Below are positions 49,144 through 57,217 of a DNA stretch of 64,000 nt, piece after piece. Position 1 is the stretch's first letter. Each line of letters opens with the position of its first letter. The position numbers and the translations under genes are program-made. The notes under the pieces were generated by a model. The model did no database searches. It was not told the DNA's origin and saw nothing but the letters and a program-made list of their open reading frames with translations. The stretch comes from Dactylosporangium sp. AC04546 (GTDB taxonomy: Bacteria > Actinomycetota > Actinomycetes > Mycobacteriales > Micromonosporaceae), in NCBI RefSeq assembly GCF_022095675.1, contig NZ_JAHYSG010000070.1, positions 1-64,000 of the forward strand, written 5' to 3'.

Positions 49144-50075
49144 GCCGGCTCTCCCAGGAAGGCGCGGGGGTTGGTGGCTACCATCGTGGCGATCTGCTCG
49201 GCCGTCCAGCCGAGGTAGGCGAGCTGCTCGACGAACATGCGCAGGCACTCGGGCTGCGGCGGTACCCACCGGGAGAACACGTCGGTGGTGAGGATCGCCC
49301 GCTCCGGCCCGACCGCGGACAGCGCCTCGTGCACGTCCCGCACGCGCAGGTGCCCGTCGGGGTGCACCAGTGGCGCGTTGCAGAACTCCACGTACGCGCC
49401 CATGTCGACGAACTCGCGCAGCTCGGCCGGGTCGGTCGTGTAGTGCAGTGGATGGGTGACCAGCAGGCGCTGCCCGACCTCGGCGCAGTAGGCGGCGACC
49501 GCACGGCTCTCCGCGGCGGAGGCGTGCCCGGTGGCCAGCGCGAGACCGAGCGCCCGGCAGGCGTCGACGACCGCCCGGGCCCGCCCGGACAGGGCCCCGC
49601 CCGCGTCGCACAGCGCGACGGCCGATCGCGCGGCGTACTCGTCGAACGACGGCGCCACCCGCCCCAGGAGCCCGGCGATGTACCCGCCGCGGGCGACGTC
49701 GGCGGCGGCGCCCCACGTCGGCAGGAACACCACGCGCGCACCGTGCGCCGCCGCCAGCTCGACGACGCCGGGCTCCAGGCCGCCGACCGGCGGGTTGAGG
49801 GTGATGCTGCCGTGCACCCGGAACCCGGTGCCGGCCAGCGCCTGCTGCACGGCCCGGGCCCGGTCCGTCGTCGCCCACAGGTGCGACTTGAGCACCCAGC
49901 CCGACATGCCGTAGGCCTGCGCCAGCCGCGCCACGGCGACGTCGTCACCCCGGTTCGACAGCCCGGCCGACAGGTCGGGCTGCCCGTGGACGTGGACGTC
50001 GATCGCACCGCGCGTCAGCCGGTCGAAGCCCTCCGGCTGGGCGGCCACGAACCGGTCAGGCTGCGGATCAAGCAT
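49140..50075 (-). CDS. DUF6282-type metal-dependent hydrolase, second copy
   Basis: The protein has 311 aa. GAIDVHVHGQPDLS gives H-x-H on strand 1, GWVLKSHLWATT a strand-2 His, ATGHASAAESRAV and LLVTHPLHYTT later histidines, and ILTTDVFSRW the late Asp. It is clearly related to the gene at 34741 and to amidohydrolase-like TIM barrels. The ATG at 50075 lies 6 bp downstream of operator E; the TACAAT inside the operator would start transcription at the ATG itself, and there is no ribosome site, so the mRNA is probably leaderless. Confidence 0.8.
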   Translation of the reverse strand: MLDPQPDRFVAAQPEGFDRLTRGAIDVHVHGQPDLSAGLSNRGDDVAVARLAQAYGMSGWVLKSHLWATTDRARAVQQALAGTGFRVHGSITLNPPVGGLEPGVVELAAAHGARVVFLPTWGAAADVARGGYIAGLLGRVAPSFDEYAARSAVALCDAGGALSGRARAVVDACRALGLALATGHASAAESRAVAAYCAEVGQRLLVTHPLHYTTDPAELREFVDMGAYVEFCNAPLVHPDGHLRVRDVHEALSAVGPERAILTTDVFSRWVPPQPECLRMFVEQLAYLGWTAEQIATMVATNPRAFLGEPA

Positions 50076-50081
50076 CAGTGG

Positions 50082-50102
50082 ATTGTATGACTGTACGACA
50101 AC
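50082..50102 (-). promoter_or_regulatory. GntR-type operator, site E
   Basis: 21 bp: ATTGTATGAC, one central base, GTACGACAAC (6 of 10 arm positions pair). On the minus strand TACAAT is followed by 6 bp and then ATG 50075, so the operator covers the -10 of a leaderless promoter for the three-gene DUF6282/CMD/MBL operon. Confidence 0.65.
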
Positions 50103-50195
50103 AACCTCAACGGCCTGCTTTTCCCGGGCCTGGCACGGCTTTGGCCGGCCACGAATGGGTAGCACGTCGACGGGCGAAGGAAGGCTGGTGACGCC

Positions 50196-50561
50196 GTGGC
50201 GATTCAGGACCGCTTCAGCCTGCGCAACCTGTACCTGTATCTGGTCTGCCTGATCACGCTGGTGATCTCGATCTTCGCCGCGGTGAACGTCGTTCGCAGC
50301 GCGGCCGAACTCCTGTACCCCGAGCCCGGATATTACGTCAAGCTGCCCATGGAGGAGCCGGACATGGGGGCCGATCAGCAGCAGCGCCTTGAGCGGGCGG
50401 CGCGAGCGGCGCAGCAACGCCAGGCCGTGCTCGGCCTGATCAGCTCCGGCGCGCTGCTGCTCATCGCCGGTCCCGTCTACGCCTATCATTGGCGCCGCAT
50501 CCAGGCGGAGTTGCCGTCGCGGTCGGCACCACCGGAGGGGTCGCAACCACCGCCGGCGTGA
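50196..50561 (+). CDS. Small membrane protein, function unknown
   Basis: The protein has 121 aa. It has two membrane segments: residues 11-35 (LYLYLVCLITLVISIFAAVNVV) and 78-96 (AVLGLISSGALLLIAGPVYA). The outer loop between them contains YPEPGYYVKLPMEEPD and a Gln/Arg-rich helix, and the short tail is Pro-rich. I recognise no characterised family, though the opening resembles membrane proteins common in Micromonosporaceae. The GTG at 50196 follows GGAAGG. It stands alone between the catabolic cluster and the Mth938-like gene. Confidence 0.7.
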   Translation: MAIQDRFSLRNLYLYLVCLITLVISIFAAVNVVRSAAELLYPEPGYYVKLPMEEPDMGADQQQRLERAARAAQQRQAVLGLISSGALLLIAGPVYAYHWRRIQAELPSRSAPPEGSQPPPA

Positions 50562-50572
50562 GGATCGCCGGG

Positions 50573-50941
50573 TCAACAGGTTACGTGGAACAGCCCGACC
50601 GCCGTGCCCTTCGTCCGGTTCCAAACAGTGATCACTTTTGGCGTCGGCGCCAGCTTCACGCGGCAGTTCCTTCGCTTCAGATAGGCGGCCGCCTCGGGTG
50701 AGAGTCGTACGTTGCCGTCCTGGCCGCTGCCCACGATCAAGCGGTCCGCGCCGGCCGCCTGCTTGTACACGTACCTCGCTTCTTGGCGCGAGATCGTATG
50801 TGACGTGCCGTAGACGGCCCTGGAGAGCTTCTTCTTCCGCTTCTTCACCCGGCCGTCGGGCCGAATGATGATGTCGTGGTTGAAGACGGCTCCGTCGACG
50901 GTGATCGAACCGAACCTCGTCCCGTCGATGTGCGGCTTCAT
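50573..50941 (-). CDS. Mth938-like domain protein (DUF498-type)
   Basis: The protein has 122 aa. FGSITVDGAVFNHDIIIRPDGRVKKRKKKLSRAVYGTSHTIS is the conserved opening, and ADRLIVGSGQDGNVRLSPEAAAYLKRR, then KVITVWNRTKGTAVGLFHVTC, complete the small alpha/beta fold. The family includes Mth938 and NDUFAF3-like proteins; the bacterial role is unknown. The open frame on the strand opposite is a shadow. It converges on the small membrane protein gene with 11 bp between stops. Confidence 0.85.
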   Translation of the reverse strand: MKPHIDGTRFGSITVDGAVFNHDIIIRPDGRVKKRKKKLSRAVYGTSHTISRQEARYVYKQAAGADRLIVGSGQDGNVRLSPEAAAYLKRRNCRVKLAPTPKVITVWNRTKGTAVGLFHVTC

Positions 50942-50981
50942 CGTTCACCTCCCGGGCCGTGCGGGTGCAACGCCATGTCGT

Positions 50982-52709
50982 TCAAGCAGCCGGCTTGTTG
51001 ATGAAGGTGCGCAGCTTGCGCAGCGGCCACGTGTTGATGACCTCGTCCGCGGTGAGCCAGCCGCGCTGGGCGGTGCCGACGCCGTAGCGCAGGTTGGCCA
51101 GGTGCGTTGTCGCGTGCGCGTCGCTGTTGATGGCGAACCGCACGCCGTGCCGGCGGGCCTGGATGAGGTGCTCCGCCGACAGGTCGAGCCGCTCGGGAGA
51201 GGCGTTGAGCTCCAGCGCGGTGCCGGTGCGCGCGGCCGCCTCGTACACCTCCTCGAGGTCGACGTCGTATGGCTCCCGGCGGCCGATGAGCCGGCCGGTC
51301 GGGTGACCGATGATGTTGACGTGGGGGTTCTCGCAGGCCCGCACGAACCGCCGGGTCATCTCCTTGCGCGACTGGTTGAAGTGCGAGTGCACCGACGCCA
51401 CGCACACGTCGAACCCGGCGAGGAACTCGGCCGGCCAGTCCACCTCGCCGTCCGGGTCGATGTTCAGCTCGGTGCCGTGCAGCAGGTGCAGCTTCGGGTA
51501 GCCGGCCGCGAGCGCCCGCAGCTCCTCGCGCTGGGCGAGCATCTTCTCGTCGGACATCCGCTGCATGAACAGGTTGGGCGCGTGGTCGGTGATCGCGACG
51601 TAGGCGTAGCCGAGCCGCGCTGCCGCGCCGACCATCTCGGCGAGCGACGCCACGCCGTCGGTGAGGTTCGTATGGACGTGCAGGTCGCCACGGAGGTCAT
51701 TCGTCTGGATCAGGTCCGGCAGCTCACCGCGCAGCGCGGCCTCGATCTCGCCGCGGTCCTCGCGCAGCGGCGGCGGGATCCAGGGCAGGCCGAGCCGTTC
51801 GTACACCTCCTCCTCGGTCTCCGACACGATCAGGGTGTTCGTCGGCGCGTCGAACAGCCCGTACTCGGACAACTTGAGCTTGTGCCGCACGGCGATCTCG
51901 CGGGTGCGGATGTTGTGCGCCTTCGCGCCGGTGAAGTACTGCAACGCGGCGCCCCACGCGCTCGGCGGCACCACCCGCAGATCGACCTGCAGGCCGTTCG
52001 CGGTGCGGATCGACGTCTTCGCCGCGCCATGGGCGATGACCTCGGCGACCAGCGGCAGCCCGACGAACGCGGCCATCAGCGCGTCGGACCGTTCCGCGGC
52101 GGCGAGGACGTCGACGTCGCCGATCGTCTCGCGCATCCGGCGCAGGGATCCCGCGTACATACAGCGGACGCACCCGTCCACCGCCGACAGCTCGGCGACG
52201 ACGGCCTCCGCAACCTCCATCGCCGCGTTCACCGGCAGCCGGTCCCCGGCGTGGTGCAGCAGCTCGATGCCGTGGCGCAGGTTGTCCTCACTGCGGGCGC
52301 CGAATCCCTTGAGCCCCTGCAGCCGGCCCTCGTCGATCGCCGCCGACAGCTCCTCGACCGAGGAGATATGCAGCTGCTCGTACAGGGTCATCGCGCGCTT
52401 CGGCCCCAGGGTGGGGATCTCGATCATGCGCCGGACGCCGGCCGGGATCTTGGCGCGCAGCTCCTCCAGCGCGGCGAACGTGCCGCCGTCGTGGAAGTAC
52501 TCGACGATCTTGTCCGCGATCGACGCCCCCACGTTCGGGATGCCGCGCAACGTCTTCACATCGGCGGCGGAGATGTCGTCCGGGTAGCCGGCGACGGAGC
52601 GCGCCGCCTTCTCGTAGACGCGCGCCTTGAACTGTTCCTCACCCGTGATCGAGATGAGGTCGGCGTACTCCTGCAGGAGCGCCGCGACCTGCTCGTTCGG
52701 CCGAGCCAT
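50982..52709 (-). CDS. polX: DNA polymerase/3'-5' exonuclease PolX
   Basis: The protein has 575 aa, the normal length. Helix-hairpin-helix elements (TLRGIPNVGASIADKI, IPTLGPKRAMTLYEQL, GLKGFGARSEDNL) bind DNA. The polymerase site has AGSLRRMRETIGDVDVLAAA with the G-S and D-x-D metal ligands. The C-terminal PHP domain shows GDLHVHTNLTDG, AITDHA, GTELNIDPDGEVDW, SVHSHFNQS, GHPTGRLIG and NSDAHAT, the exonuclease metal centre. It serves base-excision gap repair in the cytoplasm. ATG 52709 begins MARPNEQVAALL, the usual family start. Confidence 0.97.
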   Translation of the reverse strand: MARPNEQVAALLQEYADLISITGEEQFKARVYEKAARSVAGYPDDISAADVKTLRGIPNVGASIADKIVEYFHDGGTFAALEELRAKIPAGVRRMIEIPTLGPKRAMTLYEQLHISSVEELSAAIDEGRLQGLKGFGARSEDNLRHGIELLHHAGDRLPVNAAMEVAEAVVAELSAVDGCVRCMYAGSLRRMRETIGDVDVLAAAERSDALMAAFVGLPLVAEVIAHGAAKTSIRTANGLQVDLRVVPPSAWGAALQYFTGAKAHNIRTREIAVRHKLKLSEYGLFDAPTNTLIVSETEEEVYERLGLPWIPPPLREDRGEIEAALRGELPDLIQTNDLRGDLHVHTNLTDGVASLAEMVGAAARLGYAYVAITDHAPNLFMQRMSDEKMLAQREELRALAAGYPKLHLLHGTELNIDPDGEVDWPAEFLAGFDVCVASVHSHFNQSRKEMTRRFVRACENPHVNIIGHPTGRLIGRREPYDVDLEEVYEAAARTGTALELNASPERLDLSAEHLIQARRHGVRFAINSDAHATTHLANLRYGVGTAQRGWLTADEVINTWPLRKLRTFINKPAA

Positions 52710-52877
52710 ACACCCAGCGTAGGTCTCCCGAGGGTCAGGCGGCGGGGTAAGGCCGCAGGTCACCTGTAACCCTTGTCGGGTGGCCGGCGGCGAGGTGGCG
52801 CCGCGCATGCAGGTCATGTCCGACCGGCATCACGACGTTGGACAGGTGCCGCCGCCGGGGCCGACCGGCGATCGGGA
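52710..52877. other. 168-bp intergenic stretch after the FadR-type gene
   Basis: It lies between the end of the leftward FadR-type gene and the start of polX, which reads the same way. No gene, hairpin or clear promoter motif was seen. Confidence 0.5.
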
Positions 52878-53684
52878 TCAGTAGTCCGGGGGGCGGATGA
52901 GCTGGGCGTTGACCACGACCGACGGGTCGACGCCGAGGTTGGCCTGGGGCTGGGTGTCCTCCTGGTGCCGGCGGGCCAGGATCGCGGCGCCGGGGCCGTC
53001 GCCCTCCTCGATGGCCTGGATCAGCTCGGCGTGGCTGTCGAGGCTGCGCCGGGTCGCGGCCTCGCCGGGGATGCCGCCCTCGATGACCGTGCGGGCGGCC
53101 CACTCCTCCTCGTGTGCATACCACAGACCTTCGAGCATGCCCGCGAGCAGCTCGAAGGTCTGGTTCCCGCAGTTGCGCACGAGCGCCTCGTGGAACTCCT
53201 TCATGCAGGCCACGAACTTGGCGAAGTCGCCGATGCTCTCCTCGGTGCGGCGCTGGATCTCGCGCAGCGCGGGGACGACCGTGTCCATGCGGTCGGGCCT
53301 GGTCGCGCACATCTCGGCGCACACCGGGTCGAGGCGGCGCACGGCCAGGCCCAGGTCCTGCACGCTGACGTTGCGGGACTGCAGCACGAGGCCGAAGACG
53401 TAGCCGGCCCGCTCGAGCTGGGGCGGATGCACCTCGGCGCCGCCCCGGTTGCCGCGGCGGATGGTGATGAGCCCCTCGGTCTCCAGCGTGCGCATGGCCT
53501 CGCGGACGGAGGGCATGCTGACCCGGAACTCCTCGAACAGGTCGTCCTGCTTCAGCAGGCCCTGCTCCGTGGTCAGATCACCGCGCAGGATCCGGTCACG
53601 CAGCTCGTCGGCGAGACGCTCGCCGACCCGGCGACGCTGCAGCAGCGGGCCCTTCGCGCCACGGCCCTGAGCTGGGTCCGCCAT
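52878..53684 (-). CDS. FadR-type (GntR/FCD) transcriptional regulator
   Basis: The protein has 268 aa. The winged helix reads VGERLADELRDRILRGDLTTEQGLLKQDDLFEEFRVSMPSVREAMRTLETEGLITIRRGNRGGAEV, with the RGNRGG wing of the FadR type. The FCD domain has KEFHEALVRNCGNQTFELL (metal His) and SLDSHAELIQAIEEGD. It probably senses an acyl-CoA or acid and represses the divergent operons. ATG 53684 has AGGAAGG about 8 bp upstream; ATG 53702 overlaps the preceding stop and is a coupled alternative. It is last in the leftward operon. Confidence 0.92.
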   Translation of the reverse strand: MADPAQGRGAKGPLLQRRRVGERLADELRDRILRGDLTTEQGLLKQDDLFEEFRVSMPSVREAMRTLETEGLITIRRGNRGGAEVHPPQLERAGYVFGLVLQSRNVSVQDLGLAVRRLDPVCAEMCATRPDRMDTVVPALREIQRRTEESIGDFAKFVACMKEFHEALVRNCGNQTFELLAGMLEGLWYAHEEEWAARTVIEGGIPGEAATRRSLDSHAELIQAIEEGDGPGAAILARRHQEDTQPQANLGVDPSVVVNAQLIRPPDY

Positions 53685-53698
53685 GATCTTCGCCTTCC

Positions 53699-56600
53699 TC
53701 ATCCGTCGACCTGGGAGGGTCGCGCCAGCAGCGCCCGGAACCGGGCCACATTGGCGAGCTTGATGCTCTCATATCCGCGGACCACATCCGGTGCCTGCGC
53801 CACCGCCAGGCTGCGGTCCCGGTCGTCGTCGCGCAGCGCGGCCAGCACGGCCGCCGTGTACTCCTGCGGGAGGGATCGCTCGACCTTGCGCACCGCGGCC
53901 AGACCGAACGGGTCGAACGGCGTGCCCCGCACGGTCCGCGCCGCCCGCAGCACGGCGAAGGCGGGCCGGATCCAGCCGCCGAGCGCGAGCTTGCGGCGCA
54001 GGCCGAGCGCCCGCAGGAAGGGCGGATGGATATGGTACTGCAGCCGCGCCCGGGAACCGCCGGCGCTCGCCTGGCCGGCGACATCGACCTTGAGGTGCAG
54101 CCGGGCGACCTCGTACTCGTCCTTGTAGGCCAGCAGTTTGAACAGGTACCGGGCGAACTCCACGGACACCTCGTCCGAACCGAACCGTTCGGTCTCGGCG
54201 GTCACCACGCCGCGCACGGCGTCGACGTACCGCCGGGCCAGCCGCGCGTGCTGGTAGTCGACGAGCTCGGCGGCGCGCGGCTCGGCGACCTCGCGCACCG
54301 CCGCGGGCAGGCCGGCCGCGTCGAGCAGCGGCCGCACGGCCTCCCGCGCGGCGGGCGTCGGGTCGAGCCCGGCCATCCCGAGGCGGCCGGCCGGAGCCGG
54401 GGCGTCGAGCCCGTCCGGCGGGACCGCCGGGGTGACCACGTGGCGGCGCCCGGCGCGGAACGCCGCGATGTTGGTGTCGACCGCGACGCCGTTGAGCCGG
54501 ATGGCCTCCTCGATCGAGGCGGCCGACAGCGGTACCGCCCCGGCCTGGTAGGCCGCCCCGAGCAGCAGGACGTTGGCGGTCGCCTCGTCGCCGAACAGGG
54601 TGCGGCTGAGCCCGGCGGCGTCGACCGCCGTGGTGCGCCCGGCCACGCCCCGGATGCGCTCCAGCAGCGTGCCGGCGGGCGGGAGGGTGGTCGCGATGTT
54701 GGTGACGACGGCCGAGGTCGGCGTGAGCGAGGAGGCGACGACCGCGACCGTGCGCTGCGCGTCGGCGCGGGCGAGGTGCTGCGGCGCCGCCCCGCTGAGC
54801 AGGTCGAACACGAGGTAGAGGTCGGCCTGGCCGTCGGCGACGGCGGCGGTTCGGTCGTCGACCTTGGTGGCGCTGATCTGCAGGTGGGACACGACCGCGC
54901 CGGCCTTCTGGCTCATCCCGGTCTGGTCGAGGCCGGCCGTGTGCAGCCCGTCGAGCAGGGCCGCCGTGGCCAGGATCTGGTTGACGGTGACCACGCCGGT
55001 GCCGCCGATGCCGACCAGGTAGATGCCGTAGGCCCGATCGCCTGCCCTGGCCTTGGCCACGGGTTCGGGCGGCACGTCCGCTGCGTCCGGCCGGCGGGGA
55101 CGCAGCGGGTTGCGGGCGGCCGTCGTGGTGCGGACGGTGACGAAGGACGGGCAGTCGCCGTCGAGGCAGCTGAAGTCCGAGTTGCACGACGTCTGGTGGA
55201 TCTGGGTCTTGCGGCCGAGCTCGGTCTCGACCGGCTGGACCGACAGGCAGTTGCTCTTCACGCCGCAGTCGCCGCAGCCCTCGCAGACGAGCTCGTTGAT
55301 GACCACCCGGCGCTCGGGCGTGGGCAGCTTGCCGGTGCGGCGCAGCCGCCGGGCCTCGGCCGCGCAGACCTGGTCGTAGATGAGGACCGTGACGCCCTCG
55401 ACCGCGCTGAGGCGCTCCTGCGCGGCCAGGACGTCGTCGCGAGGCAGCACGGTGACGCCGGCGGCCAGGTCGCGCACGCCGCGGTAGCGGCCGGTGTCCT
55501 CGGCGCAGACGATGATCTGCTTGACACCCTCGGCGGCCAGTTCGCGGGTCAGGGCCGGCACCGACATGCCACCGGCGATCTCCTGGCCGCCGGTCATCGC
55601 GACGTAGCCGTTGAACAGGATCTTGAAGGTGATGTTCACGCCGGCCGCGACGCACGCGCGGACGGCGAGCAGGCCCGAGTGGGAGTACGTCCCGTCGCCC
55701 AGGTGCTGGAAGATGTGCCCGGTCCGCGCGAAGGGGGCCATGCCGATCCAGGGCACGCCCTCGGAGCCCATGGGCACGACCGGCAGCTTCTGGTTGTCGG
55801 CGAGGCGCGGGTCGAAGTACGACATGCCGTGGCAGCCGACCCCGCCGCCCACGACGGCGCCGCCGGGCAGGACGGTGGACCGGTTGTGCGGGCATCCGCT
55901 GCAGTAGGCCGAGGTGCGGGCCAGCAGCGGCAGCGGGACGGGGCCGGTGGAGCGGCCGGTGGAGCGGGTGGTGGTCCGGGTGGCGGCCCGGACCGGCTCC
56001 GGCAGGCCGAGCTCGCGGCGCAGGATCGGCTTGAGCCGGTCGACGCCGAGCTCGCCGTGGGCGGGCACGAGCAGCCGGCCGCCGCGGTCGCGCTTGCCGA
56101 CGACGGCCGGCCGGTGCGGCGTCGGGTAGAGCGCGCTGCGCAGCGCCGACTCGATGAAGTCGCGCTTCTCCTCGACCACCACGACGTGTTCGAGGCCGTC
56201 GGCGAACCGCTCCACAATGGACGGTTCGAGCGGGTAGATCATGCCGAGCTTGAGCAGCCGGACGCCCCGCTCGCGCAGGCCGGCGTCGTCCAGGCCGAGG
56301 TCGGCGAGCGCCTGCCGGACGTCGTAGTACGTCTTGCCGGCCGCGACGATACCGATCCGGGCGCCGGCGGTGGCGCCCTCGATCCGGTTGAGGCCGTTGG
56401 CGGCGGCGAACGCGACGGCGGCGAGGTGGCGGCGCTCGAGCAGGTCCCGCTCCCGGTCGACGAGGATCGTGGGGACGAGGTCGACGCGCTGGCGGTGCTG
56501 CCACGGCTCACCGTCGATCTCGAGCGCCGGGTGCACGAGCGAGAGCCGGTCGGGGGCCAGGTTCACCGACCCGACGGAGTCGGCCACGTTGGTGACCACC

Positions 56601-57217
56601 TTCAGCCCGACCCAGCAGCCGCAGTAGCGGGACAGTTCCAGCCCGGTCACGCCGTAGTCCAGCAGTTCCTGCGTGGTGCCGGGCACGAGCACCGGCATCA
56701 GCGCGTCGTAGAAGGCGGTCTCGCTCTGGTTCGGCAGCGACGAGGACTTGGCGGCCGGGTCGTCGCCGGCGACGGCGATGACGCCGCCGGACGGGCTCAC
56801 GCCGAACTGGTTGGCGTGCTTGAACGCGTCACCGCAGCGGTCCACGCCGGGTGCCTTGCCGTACCAGAGCCCGAACACGCCCTGCAGCCCGTCGCGGAAC
56901 CCGCCGGGCGAGGGCTGCTGGGTGCCGAAGACGACGGCGGCCGCGAGCTCCTCGTTGACGCCGGGCACGTGCCGGATGTCCTCGGCCGCGAGGGTGGCGG
57001 CGGCCCGGTGCAGGGTGAGGTCCAGCCCGCCCAGCGGGGACCCGGGGTAGCCGGAGGCGAGGCCGCCGGTGCGCAGCCCGGCCGCCCGGTCGATGCGGTG
57101 ACGGTCGAGCAGGATGCGGGTGATGGCCTGGGTGCCGGTGAGGACGACGGTGCCGTCTTCGGCGTCGTAGCGGTCGGTCAGCTGGTAGCCGGCCGGCGCA
57201 CTCACCACTTCGGTCAT
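53699..57217 (-). CDS. Indolepyruvate ferredoxin oxidoreductase-family fusion (IorA-IorB-like)
   Basis: The protein has 1172 aa. The N-terminal pyrimidine-type region reads GTQAITRILLDRHR...TGGLASGYPGSPLGGLD. The TPP-binding part has YCSGCPHNRSTVLP and GVGCHGMSYFDP. Iron-sulfur ligands are in NELVCEGCGDCGVKSNCLSVQ and SCNSDFSCLDGDCPSF. A gamma-type domain begins YGIYLVGIGGTGVVTVNQILA. These enzymes oxidatively decarboxylate 2-oxo acids to acyl-CoA, reducing ferredoxin. The ATG at 57217 overlaps the upstream stop (ATGA). With two ECH and two ACAD genes divergent, it may deliver acyl-CoA from a branched or aromatic 2-oxo acid. Confidence 0.93.
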   Translation of the reverse strand: MTEVVSAPAGYQLTDRYDAEDGTVVLTGTQAITRILLDRHRIDRAAGLRTGGLASGYPGSPLGGLDLTLHRAAATLAAEDIRHVPGVNEELAAAVVFGTQQPSPGGFRDGLQGVFGLWYGKAPGVDRCGDAFKHANQFGVSPSGGVIAVAGDDPAAKSSSLPNQSETAFYDALMPVLVPGTTQELLDYGVTGLELSRYCGCWVGLKVVTNVADSVGSVNLAPDRLSLVHPALEIDGEPWQHRQRVDLVPTILVDRERDLLERRHLAAVAFAAANGLNRIEGATAGARIGIVAAGKTYYDVRQALADLGLDDAGLRERGVRLLKLGMIYPLEPSIVERFADGLEHVVVVEEKRDFIESALRSALYPTPHRPAVVGKRDRGGRLLVPAHGELGVDRLKPILRRELGLPEPVRAATRTTTRSTGRSTGPVPLPLLARTSAYCSGCPHNRSTVLPGGAVVGGGVGCHGMSYFDPRLADNQKLPVVPMGSEGVPWIGMAPFARTGHIFQHLGDGTYSHSGLLAVRACVAAGVNITFKILFNGYVAMTGGQEIAGGMSVPALTRELAAEGVKQIIVCAEDTGRYRGVRDLAAGVTVLPRDDVLAAQERLSAVEGVTVLIYDQVCAAEARRLRRTGKLPTPERRVVINELVCEGCGDCGVKSNCLSVQPVETELGRKTQIHQTSCNSDFSCLDGDCPSFVTVRTTTAARNPLRPRRPDAADVPPEPVAKARAGDRAYGIYLVGIGGTGVVTVNQILATAALLDGLHTAGLDQTGMSQKAGAVVSHLQISATKVDDRTAAVADGQADLYLVFDLLSGAAPQHLARADAQRTVAVVASSLTPTSAVVTNIATTLPPAGTLLERIRGVAGRTTAVDAAGLSRTLFGDEATANVLLLGAAYQAGAVPLSAASIEEAIRLNGVAVDTNIAAFRAGRRHVVTPAVPPDGLDAPAPAGRLGMAGLDPTPAAREAVRPLLDAAGLPAAVREVAEPRAAELVDYQHARLARRYVDAVRGVVTAETERFGSDEVSVEFARYLFKLLAYKDEYEVARLHLKVDVAGQASAGGSRARLQYHIHPPFLRALGLRRKLALGGWIRPAFAVLRAARTVRGTPFDPFGLAAVRKVERSLPQEYTAAVLAALRDDDRDRSLAVAQAPDVVRGYESIKLANVARFRALLARPSQVDG

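Noticed and set aside
50790..50806. GATCGTATGTGACG resembling a sixth copy of the 21-bp operator
   Set aside because: Only one arm is similar, and it lies inside the coding region of the Mth938-like gene with no promoter downstream.
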